Shown: one piece after another, positions 55,384-62,275 of the stretch | How positions within the stretch are numbered: the first letter of the stretch is position 1 | How the letters are laid out: each line of letters opens with the position of its first letter | Assembly (NCBI RefSeq): GCF_018614095.1 | Contig: NZ_JAGGOY010000025.1 | Span: 24,197-88,196, forward strand | From: Streptomyces sp. ISL-87 | Lineage (GTDB): Bacteria > Actinomycetota > Actinomycetes > Streptomycetales > Streptomycetaceae | Length of the DNA stretch: 64,000 nucleotides | Reading direction: 5' to 3' | Made by a program: the position numbers and the translations under genes | Notes under the pieces: model-generated | Databases searched by the model: none | Seen by the model: the letters and a program-made list of their open reading frames with translations, nothing else | Told to the model about the DNA's origin: nothing

Positions 55384-56460
55384 ATGAACCTTGCTTATAT
55401 CCCCAGCCCGTCGACCGGCGTGATCCATCTCGGACCGATCCCGCTGCGCGGCTACGCGTTCTGCATCATCATCGGCGTCTTCGTCGCCGTCTGGCTCGGC
55501 AACAAGCGGTGGATCGCGCGCGGCGGAAAGCCGGGCACGGTCGCCGACATCGCCGTGTGGGCGGTGCCGTTCGGCCTCATCGGCGGTCGCCTCTACCACG
55601 TGATCACCGACTACCAGCTCTACTTCGGCGAGGGCCGCAACTGGGTCGACGCCTTCAAGATCTGGGAGGGCGGCCTCGGCATCTGGGGCGCGATCGCGCT
55701 GGGCGCGGTGGGCGCCTGGATCGGCTGTCGCCTGCGCGGTATCCCGCTGCCGGCCTGGGCCGACGCCCTGGCACCCGGGATCGCGCTGGCCCAGGCCTGC
55801 GGGCGCTGGGGCAACTGGTTCAACCAGGAGCTGTTCGGCCGCGCCACCGACCTGCCGTGGGCGGTGAAGATCAGCGAGGGCCCGAACCGGGTCGCCGGGA
55901 CGTACCACCCGACCTTCCTCTACGAGTCGCTGTGGTGCCTCGGCGTCGCCGCGCTGGTGATCTGGGCCGACCGGCGCTTCAAGCTCGGCCACGGCCGGGC
56001 GTTCGCCCTGTACGTCGCCTCGTACTGCGTGGGCCGCAGCTGGATCGAGTACATGCGGGTCGACGAGGCCCACCACATCCTGGGCGTTCGGCTCAACGTG
56101 TGGACCTCGATCGTGGTCTTCCTGCTGGCGGTGACCTACCTGGTGCTGTCGGCGAAGCTGCGGCCGGGCCGCGAGGAGGTCGTGGAGCCGGACCGCGGAC
56201 CCGCGGCGTCGGACCCCGGGGCGAAGGACGCGGACGGCAACGACACGGAGGCCAAGGACGCGGACGCTCCGGCCGATGCCGATGCCGATGCCGATGCCGA
56301 TGCCGACGCCAAGGACGCCGGCCCCGAGGCCAAGTCCACTGAAAAGGCCGGGGAAAAGGCCGAGTCCGAGGACGAGCCGAAGGACTCCGGCGCGACGGCG
56401 GAAGCCGAGGTCGGTGAGGTCGCCGAGGACGCCAAGGCCGCCGAGGCCAAGAAGCTCTGA
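55384..56460 (+). CDS. lgt: prolipoprotein diacylglyceryl transferase
   Basis: Lgt attaches diacylglycerol to the lipobox cysteine of prolipoproteins, the step before LspA. The first ~265 of 358 residues hold seven membrane segments and the family blocks PIPLRGYAFCIIIGVF near 19, GLIGGRLYHVITD near 65, WEGGLGIWGA near 99, ACGRWGNWFNQELFGR near 139 and YHPTFLYESLW near 177. The last ~90 residues are an acidic Asp/Ala/Glu/Lys tail with a (DA)n stretch, probably disordered and cytoplasmic. Long charged C-terminal tails are common in actinobacterial Lgt. Confidence 0.95.
   Translation: MNLAYIPSPSTGVIHLGPIPLRGYAFCIIIGVFVAVWLGNKRWIARGGKPGTVADIAVWAVPFGLIGGRLYHVITDYQLYFGEGRNWVDAFKIWEGGLGIWGAIALGAVGAWIGCRLRGIPLPAWADALAPGIALAQACGRWGNWFNQELFGRATDLPWAVKISEGPNRVAGTYHPTFLYESLWCLGVAALVIWADRRFKLGHGRAFALYVASYCVGRSWIEYMRVDEAHHILGVRLNVWTSIVVFLLAVTYLVLSAKLRPGREEVVEPDRGPAASDPGAKDADGNDTEAKDADAPADADADADADADAKDAGPEAKSTEKAGEKAESEDEPKDSGATAEAEVGEVAEDAKAAEAKKL
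56275..56310 (+). repeat. GATGCC hexamer repeat in the lgt tail
   Basis: Five perfect GATGCC units and a final GACGCC encode six Asp-Ala pairs. Expansion or loss by slippage would keep the frame. Confidence 0.9.
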
Positions 56461-56479
56461 CCGGGGCAGCCGAACCTGC

Positions 56480-56515
56480 CGTGAGGGCGCCGCGCATCCG
56501 CGCGGCGCCCTCACG
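56480..56515. terminator. bidirectional terminator between lgt and the ARH operon
   Basis: A perfect 16-bp stem CGTGAGGGCGCCGCGC/GCGCGGCGCCCTCACG with an ATCC loop, followed by TTTCA on the plus strand. lgt and the lyase gene converge on it. Confidence 0.92.
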
Positions 56516-56534
56516 TTTCACCGCGCCTCGTCGC

Positions 56535-57356
56535 TCAGGACAGCACCGCGGACTCCCGTCGGGACAGCGCGAGGACCCGTTCGGCGCCGGCCAGGACCGC
56601 CGGGTCGACGAAGCGGCCGTCGGGGAGTGCGACCGCGCCCGGGGTGCGGCGGGCCGCCGTCACGATCTCCTGGGCGGCGGTGACCTCCGCCGGTCCCGGG
56701 AGGTAGGCCCGCTCGATCACGGGGAGCTGGCGGGGGTGGATCGCGGCCCGGCCCAGGAAGCCGAGGGCGCGGCCGCGGGCGCAGGAGACGGCCAGCGCCT
56801 CCAGGTCCCGGATGTCGGGGAACACGGACTGGGCCGGGGGTGCCAGGCCCGCCGCACGGGCCGCGACGACCACCCGCGACCGCGGCCAGTCCAGCCCCGC
56901 CTCCGCGCTGACGCCCAGGTCCGCCCGGAGGTCCGACTCGCCGAGGGAGAGCCCGCGCAGCGCGGGGTGCGCGCGGGCGATCTCGTAGGCGCGCTCCACG
57001 CCCAGCGCCGATTCCAGCAGGGCGTACAGGGCCACCCCGCCCGTACGGTCGGCGACGGCGGCGATCTGCTCGGGGGCGCTGATCTTGGGCAGCCGGAGCC
57101 CGGCGAGGCCGCGGAGGCGGGCCAGGGCGGTGAGGTCGGCGCCGGCCCAGGGGGAGTCCAGGGCGTTGACGCGTACGTACACGGGGGCCGGGGGCCGCTC
57201 GGTGAGCAATTCGGCGGTGGCGGCGCGGGCGTACTCCTTGCGGGAGGCCGACACGGCGTCCTCCAGGTCCACGATGACGGCGTCGGCCCCGGCCCGCAGG
57301 GCCTTGGCCACCACCTCCGGGCGGTCGCCGGGCACGTACAGCCAGGTCAGGATCAC
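56535..57356 (-). CDS. HpcH/HpaI aldolase/citrate lyase (CitE-like) family protein
   Basis: A 273-residue CitE-like TIM-barrel protein, last gene of the minus-strand operon. Visible blocks are WLYVPGDRPEVVAKAL at residues 5-20, DAVIVDLEDAVSASRKEYAR near 30 (acidic metal residues), VYVRVNALDSPW near 59, ALYALLESALGVERAYEIA near 112, LSLGESDLRADLG near 138 and LGFLGRAAIHPRQLPVIERAY near 205. The family includes malyl-CoA, citramalyl-CoA and related CoA-thioester lyases/hydrolases that use Mg2+. The pairing with a CoA-transferase gene, overlapped by 4 bases, supports a CoA-thioester substrate; which one is unknown. Confidence 0.9.
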   Translation of the reverse strand: MILTWLYVPGDRPEVVAKALRAGADAVIVDLEDAVSASRKEYARAATAELLTERPPAPVYVRVNALDSPWAGADLTALARLRGLAGLRLPKISAPEQIAAVADRTGGVALYALLESALGVERAYEIARAHPALRGLSLGESDLRADLGVSAEAGLDWPRSRVVVAARAAGLAPPAQSVFPDIRDLEALAVSCARGRALGFLGRAAIHPRQLPVIERAYLPGPAEVTAAQEIVTAARRTPGAVALPDGRFVDPAVLAGAERVLALSRRESAVLS

Positions 57357-58540
57357 AGGGCCCCCTCGGTCCGCAGCGCGCTGATCTCGTCCTCGGTCAG
57401 GCCGAGTTCGGTGAGCACGGCGTCGGTGTCCGCCCCGTGCGGGCGGCCCGCCCAGCGGATCCCGCCGGGGGTCTCGGACAGGCGGAACAGGACGTTCTGC
57501 ATCCGGAGCGGGCCGAGCTCCGGGTCCTGTACCTCGGTGAGCGTGTCCAGCGCGGCGTACTGCGGATCGGCCATCACATCCCGCACGTCGTAGACCTGGG
57601 CGACCGCCGCCTGGGCGTCCTCGAAGGCGGCGACCACGTCCTCGGCCTTGTGGCGGGCGATCCAGCCGCCGACAGCATCGTCGAGCACATGCGCGTGGGC
57701 GGCCCGGCCCGAGCCGGTCGCGAACCAGGGTTCGGCGATCAGCTCGGGCCGTCCGACCAGCCGCATCACGCGCTCGGCGATGGACTGGGCCGAGGCGGAG
57801 ACCGCCAGCCAGCGCCCGTCCGCGCTGCGGTAGGTGTTGCGGGGGGCGTTGTTGGTGGAGCGGTTGCCGGTGCGCGGCTGGACGTAGCCGAGCTGGTCGT
57901 ACCAGAGCGGGTGCGGGCCGAGCACGGTGAGGATCGGCTCGATGATGGCCAGGTCCACCACCTGTCCGTGCCCGGTGCGGTCGCGGCCGGCGAGCGCGGT
58001 CATCACGGCGTACGCGGCGGTCAGCGCGGCGATCGAGTCGGCGAGCCCGAAGGGCGGCAGGGTCGGCGGCCCGTCCGGCTCGCCGGTGATGGCCGCGAAG
58101 CCGCTCATCGCCTCCGCGAGGGTGCCGAAGCCGGGACGGTGGGCGTACGGGCCCTGCTGGCCGAAGGCCGTGACGCGGGCGAGGATCAGCCGCGGGTTGG
58201 CGGTGGACAGCTCGGGCCAGCCCAGGCCCCACTTCTCCAGGGTGCCGGGGCGGAAGTTCTCGATGACCACGTCGGCGGTGGCGGCCAGCCGCAGCAGGGT
58301 GTCCCGGCCGCCGGGGGTGGACAGGTCGAGGGTCATCGTCCGCTTGTTCCGGCCGAGGAGCTTCCACCACAGGCCGATGCCGTTCTTGGTGGGGCCGTGG
58401 TCGCGGGAGGGGTCGGGGCGGTCGGGGTGCTCGACCTTGACCACGTCGGCGCCGAAGTCGCCGAGGAGGGTGGCGGTGAGGGGGCCGGCGAAGAGGGTGG
58501 CGAGGTCGAGGACGCGCAGCCCGGCGAGGGGGGCGGTCAT
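57353..58540 (-). CDS. family III (CaiB/BaiF) CoA-transferase
   Basis: A 395-residue family III CoA-transferase, moving CoA between carboxylic acids. It starts LAGLRVLDLATLFAGPLTATLLGDFGADVVKVEHP, diagnostic of the family, followed by NKRTMTLDLSTPGGRD, ENFRPGTLEKWGLGW, ARVTAFGQQGPY and GHGQVVDLAIIEPIL near residue 192, whose Asp is expected to carry the covalent intermediate. Both ends overlap neighbours by 4 bases: upstream the kinase gene, downstream the lyase gene. The acid substrate cannot be named. Confidence 0.92.
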   Translation of the reverse strand: MTAPLAGLRVLDLATLFAGPLTATLLGDFGADVVKVEHPDRPDPSRDHGPTKNGIGLWWKLLGRNKRTMTLDLSTPGGRDTLLRLAATADVVIENFRPGTLEKWGLGWPELSTANPRLILARVTAFGQQGPYAHRPGFGTLAEAMSGFAAITGEPDGPPTLPPFGLADSIAALTAAYAVMTALAGRDRTGHGQVVDLAIIEPILTVLGPHPLWYDQLGYVQPRTGNRSTNNAPRNTYRSADGRWLAVSASAQSIAERVMRLVGRPELIAEPWFATGSGRAAHAHVLDDAVGGWIARHKAEDVVAAFEDAQAAVAQVYDVRDVMADPQYAALDTLTEVQDPELGPLRMQNVLFRLSETPGGIRWAGRPHGADTDAVLTELGLTEDEISALRTEGAL

Positions 58541-59436
58541 GAGGGGCTTCCCGCGAAGGCGTCGGTCTCGGCGCGGGCCGGCATCGAGTCCTGGGCGCCG
58601 GGCCGCTGGACGGAGAGCGCGGCGGCCGCCGAGGCCCAGGCCAGGGCTTCGGGCATGGGGCGGCCCTCGGAGAGGGCCACGGCGAGTGCCCCGACGAAGG
58701 TGTCCCCGGCGGCGGTGGTGTCCACGGCCCTGACGCGGGGCGCGGGCACGGTCAGCGGCTCCCGCCCGCGGGCGGCGTAGAGCGCTCCGGCCGCGCCGAG
58801 GGTGACCACCACCTCCGGTACGTCGTGCAGGAGGGCTTCGGCGGCCTGGAGCGGATCGGTGAGCCCGGTGAGGGCGGCGGCCTCGTGCTCGTTGGGGACG
58901 AGGAGGTCGGTGGCGGCGAGGAGTTCGGCAGGCAGGGGCTGGGCGGGGGCCGGGGTGAGAACCGTACGCACGCCGTGCGCGCGGGCGGCGCGGGCGCCCG
59001 CGAGGACGGCGGGGAGGGGGAGTTCGAGCTGGAGGAGGAGGGAGTCGGCGGCGCCGATGCGGCTGTCGTCGCCCGCCTCCAGACCGGTGACGTGGGCGTT
59101 GGCGCCCGGGATCACGATGATGCTGTTGGCGCCCTCGTCGTCCACGGTGATGTGGGCGGTGCCGCTGGAGCCCTCGACGGTGCGCAGGGCGGCCGTCTCG
59201 ACCCCGGCCGCGGTGAGCGCGGAGCGCAGCCGTACGCCGAACTCGTCGGCCCCGACCGCGCCGATCATCACCACCTCCGCGCCGAGCCGGGCGGCGGCCA
59301 CCGCCTGATTGGCGCCCTTGCCGCCTGGGACGGTGCGGAACTCGCGGCCGGTGACGGTCTCCCCGAGGCGGGGGGCCTTGGGGACGTAGGCGACGAGGTC
59401 CATGTTGGTACTGCCGAGCACGGCGATGGCCGTCAT
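58537..59436 (-). CDS. rbsK: ribokinase-type PfkB family sugar kinase
   Basis: A 299-residue PfkB kinase most like ribokinase: VLGSTNMDLVAYVPKAPRLGET at the start, VPGGKGANQAVAAARLGAEV near 37 (substrate-binding signature), LLLQLELPLPAVLAGARAA near 130, DLLVPNEHEAAALTG near 176 and DTTAAGDTFVGALAVAL near 239 with the catalytic Asp. In this operon it follows three ARH-type hydrolases, which could release ribose-type sugars, so ribose or a ribosyl compound is a reasonable substrate. No ribose transporter or repressor is adjacent, so the gene symbol is tentative. Confidence 0.88.
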   Translation of the reverse strand: MTAIAVLGSTNMDLVAYVPKAPRLGETVTGREFRTVPGGKGANQAVAAARLGAEVVMIGAVGADEFGVRLRSALTAAGVETAALRTVEGSSGTAHITVDDEGANSIIVIPGANAHVTGLEAGDDSRIGAADSLLLQLELPLPAVLAGARAARAHGVRTVLTPAPAQPLPAELLAATDLLVPNEHEAAALTGLTDPLQAAEALLHDVPEVVVTLGAAGALYAARGREPLTVPAPRVRAVDTTAAGDTFVGALAVALSEGRPMPEALAWASAAAALSVQRPGAQDSMPARAETDAFAGSPS

Positions 59437-61124
59437 GAGCGGGCTGCCTCCTGTGCGGTGAGGTGGGCGAGGGTGTCGAAGCCGATGCCGTCGAAGCCGG
59501 GGACGGTGGTGGCGAGGCGGTTCTTGAGGGGTGCGGTCCAGCGGTGCGGGAGGTTCTCGGGGGCTCCGGCCAGGATTCCGGCGAGGGAGCCGGCGGTGGC
59601 GCCGTTTGAGTCGGTGTCCCAACCGCCGGACACCGCACGGCAGATGGAGTGGGTGAAGTCGCCGTCGGCGTGGGTGAGGGCGGCGGCGATGAGGGCGGTG
59701 TTGGGGACGGCGTGGACCCAGTGGTAGTGGCCGTAGCGGGCGTGCAGCTGGTCGACGACGGTGTCGAAGTCGGCGTCGAAGCCAGTGTCGACGTCGGTGT
59801 CGACGTCGGACTGCGGGTGCGGGTGCGGGTGCGGGGGAGGGTGCGAGTGCGAGTGCGAGTGCGAGTGCCTGTGGCGATGGGCGGTGGCGATGGCGAACCG
59901 CACCGCTTCGGCGAGGCGGGAGCGGGGCGGTACGACGGCCAGCCCGGCCTGGAGGGCGGTGTGGATGTCGGCCCGGCCGCTGGCCGCCTCGGCGATGGCG
60001 GCGGCGGTGAAGAGGGCGGCGTAGACGCCGTTGCCGGTGTGGGTGAGGGCGGCGTCGCGGTACGCCTGGGCCGCGGCGGCGGCCGGGTCGCCGGGGTGGG
60101 TCCAGCCGTGGACGTCGGCGCGGATGAGGGCGCCGATCCACTCGCGGAAGGGGTTGTGGTGCGTGGCGGTGGCCGGGGGCTCCAGCCCGAGCAGCAGATT
60201 CCGGTACGCGACGCGCTCGGCGGTGAAGGTCCGCCCGGCGGGCAGCTCGTCGAGCCAGAGCCGCCCGACGTCGGCGGTGGTGAAGTGCTTGCCGTACCGC
60301 TGGAGGAGCAGGAGCCCGAGGACCGGGTAGTTGAGGTCGTCGTCCTCGGGCGTGCCGTCGATGTTCTCGGCGAGGGAGGTGGGCGCGGAGCGGCGGTTCC
60401 ACGGGTACGCGGCCAGTAGCTCCGCCGGGACGCGGCGGGCGGTGAACCAGCTGTCCAGCGGCCAGTTCCGGGCCGCGCGGGCGAGCGCCCGGATCCCGTC
60501 GAGCGGCAACTTCTCGACGGGCTTCCCGAGCACACAACCGACGGCCCGCCCCACCCACGCGGCCTCCAGCCGCGCCCGCAGCGCCGGGTCCGGGACGCGC
60601 CGGTCCAGGGGCCTGGCCCTGGTCTCGGGAAGGGGCGGCGCGGGGGAAGTGTCCCCGTCGCCGCGCGGGGGCGGGGTGGGCCAGGTGGCTGTGATGGCCC
60701 GCCAGGAGTGCGGCTCGTGCGGCGCCAAGGGGGAGGGAAGTTCCGCGAGTTCGGCCAGGAGGCGGGATGCCAGGGCGCGGAGCTCCGGTGGGGCCGGGGT
60801 GGGAGAGGCGCCGGCTCGGGCGGGGGCCTCGTGGCCGCCCGCCGCCAGCCAGGCGCGGAGCAGGGGGGCCGGGTCCCGGCCGTCTTCCGCCGCCTGGCGG
60901 AGTTCATGGCCGACGAGGTCCTCCGGCTGGACCCAGGTGAGGCGCACCGGCGCGGCCGGATGCGCCGGGGGCCGCGTCACGGGTCCGCCGGGGGAGGCCG
61001 TCGCCGGGCCGGCGGGCGGTGTCCCGGTGCCGGGGGCGTCCGGTGCCGCGGGGGCCTGCCGGGGTGCCGGCCTGGGGCTCGGGGCGGGGGTGCCGGGGTC
61101 GACTGGTGGCGTGGGGGGTGTCAT
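59433..61124 (-). CDS. ADP-ribosylglycohydrolase family protein with His-rich insert (ARH copy 1)
   Basis: A 563-residue ARH-fold protein. The first ~120 residues are Pro/Ala-rich with a short VRLTWVQPEDLVGHELRQAAEDG element. The ARH domain starts near residue 185 (LEAAWVGRAVGCVLGKPVEKLPL), with the first metal motif TPEDDDLNYPVLGLLL near 255 and the second GGWDTDSNGATAGSLAGILAG near 505, so both metal sites look intact. Between about 415 and 438 sits an insert with ten histidines in HxH steps (HRHRHSHSHS, then PPPHPHPHP) followed by alternating Asp residues. Substrate unknown; ARH enzymes remove ADP-ribose or related ribosyl groups. Confidence 0.9.
   Translation of the reverse strand: MTPPTPPVDPGTPAPSPRPAPRQAPAAPDAPGTGTPPAGPATASPGGPVTRPPAHPAAPVRLTWVQPEDLVGHELRQAAEDGRDPAPLLRAWLAAGGHEAPARAGASPTPAPPELRALASRLLAELAELPSPLAPHEPHSWRAITATWPTPPPRGDGDTSPAPPLPETRARPLDRRVPDPALRARLEAAWVGRAVGCVLGKPVEKLPLDGIRALARAARNWPLDSWFTARRVPAELLAAYPWNRRSAPTSLAENIDGTPEDDDLNYPVLGLLLLQRYGKHFTTADVGRLWLDELPAGRTFTAERVAYRNLLLGLEPPATATHHNPFREWIGALIRADVHGWTHPGDPAAAAAQAYRDAALTHTGNGVYAALFTAAAIAEAASGRADIHTALQAGLAVVPPRSRLAEAVRFAIATAHRHRHSHSHSHSHPPPHPHPHPQSDVDTDVDTGFDADFDTVVDQLHARYGHYHWVHAVPNTALIAAALTHADGDFTHSICRAVSGGWDTDSNGATAGSLAGILAGAPENLPHRWTAPLKNRLATTVPGFDGIGFDTLAHLTAQEAARS
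59815..59873. repeat. hexamer microsatellite encoding the His-rich insert
   Basis: On the plus strand GCGGGT occurs about four times, then, after a short GC break, GCGAGT four times. On the coding strand these give His-Pro and His-Ser pairs. The unit is six bases, so slippage changes histidine number without frameshift. Confidence 0.88.
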
Positions 61125-62275
61125 CGGGGTGTGGCGATCGCGCTGAAGGCGGCTTCGTGGGTGCGGCGGCGGGTCCGGTCGCGGGTGAAGACCTCCGTGG
61201 CTACCGCGGACAGCGCGGCCGCGGGGGCGTGGAGGTCCAGCCTGCTGGCTTCCGCCACCTGTTTGGCCCAGGCGGCGGGGACCGTGGCCTCACCGCCCAG
61301 GGCGCCGGCGATCGCCCCCGCCATGGTGGCGATGGAGTCGCAGTCCCGGCCGTAGTTGACCGCTCCGAGCACGGAACCCTCGTAGGACCCGTCATGGATG
61401 AGGAGCATGCCGAGGGCGATCGGGAGTTCCTCGATGGAGTGCAGCCGGGAGGGCCGCCGGGCACCCAGCGACGGCTTGCGGTAGTCCGGGCCGACCGAGT
61501 CGTACGGGCTCACTGCCGCCCGTAGCGGGGTGAGGGCGGATTCGAAGTCCCGGTGTGCCGCCGCGACTTCGCGGACGGACGAGATCGCCGCCCGCGTGCC
61601 GTCCTTGGCCAGGGACAGGGCCGTGTCCACCACCGAGGCGGCCGTCGCCCCCGGCACGCACGCGGCCGCCACCGCCGCCGCGAAGACGCCCGCTGCCTCC
61701 CGCCCGTACGAGGACTGGTGCGCCCCGGCGATGTCCAGCGCCTCCGCGTACGCGCCCGCCGGATTACCGGCGTTGACGATGCCGACCGGCGCCATGTACA
61801 TCGCCGCGCCGCAGTTGACGATGTTGCCGGCGCCGGCCTCGCGGGGGTCCACGTGCGCGTAGTGCAGCCGGGTCACGATCCACTTCTCGGCGAGGAAGAC
61901 CCGCTGGAGGGGGAGCGCCTCGGCTTCGAGCTCCGGGATCCAGCGGGGGTTCGTCATCAGGTCCGGGACGAGGTGGTCGGCGATCGCGTACGCGTCCAGG
62001 TGGTCCCGGACCGTCTCGTAGACCCGTACCAGGGCGTGTGTCATGAGGGTGTCGTCGGTGACGTGGCCGTCGCCCTTGTGGTACGGGGCGATGGGGCGGG
62101 CGGTGCGCCAGTTCTCGTGCCACGGGCCGACGATGCCGTGCACGCGGCCGCCGTGCCGTTCCACGATCTGGTCCGGGGTCCAGCCCTCCACCGGCCCGCC
62201 GAGCGCGTCGCCGACGGCGGCCCCGATGAGGCAGCCGGCCGCCCGGTCGTCGAGGGTGAGGGGAGTGAGGGTCAT
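61121..62275 (-). CDS. ADP-ribosylglycohydrolase family protein (ARH copy 2)
   Basis: A 384-residue ARH protein without large insertions, the most canonical of the three copies. It shows RAAGCLIGAAVGDALGGPVEG near residue 10, the first metal motif GHVTDDTLMTHALVRVYE near 71, NCGAAMYMAPVGIVNAGNP near 152, and the second metal motif NYGRDCDSIATMAGAIAGALGG near 310. The spread of Asp and Thr residues fits a dinuclear Mg2+ centre. It overlaps ARH copies 1 and 3 by 4 bases each. The physiological substrate is unknown. Confidence 0.93.
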   Translation of the reverse strand: MTLTPLTLDDRAAGCLIGAAVGDALGGPVEGWTPDQIVERHGGRVHGIVGPWHENWRTARPIAPYHKGDGHVTDDTLMTHALVRVYETVRDHLDAYAIADHLVPDLMTNPRWIPELEAEALPLQRVFLAEKWIVTRLHYAHVDPREAGAGNIVNCGAAMYMAPVGIVNAGNPAGAYAEALDIAGAHQSSYGREAAGVFAAAVAAACVPGATAASVVDTALSLAKDGTRAAISSVREVAAAHRDFESALTPLRAAVSPYDSVGPDYRKPSLGARRPSRLHSIEELPIALGMLLIHDGSYEGSVLGAVNYGRDCDSIATMAGAIAGALGGEATVPAAWAKQVAEASRLDLHAPAAALSAVATEVFTRDRTRRRTHEAAFSAIATPR

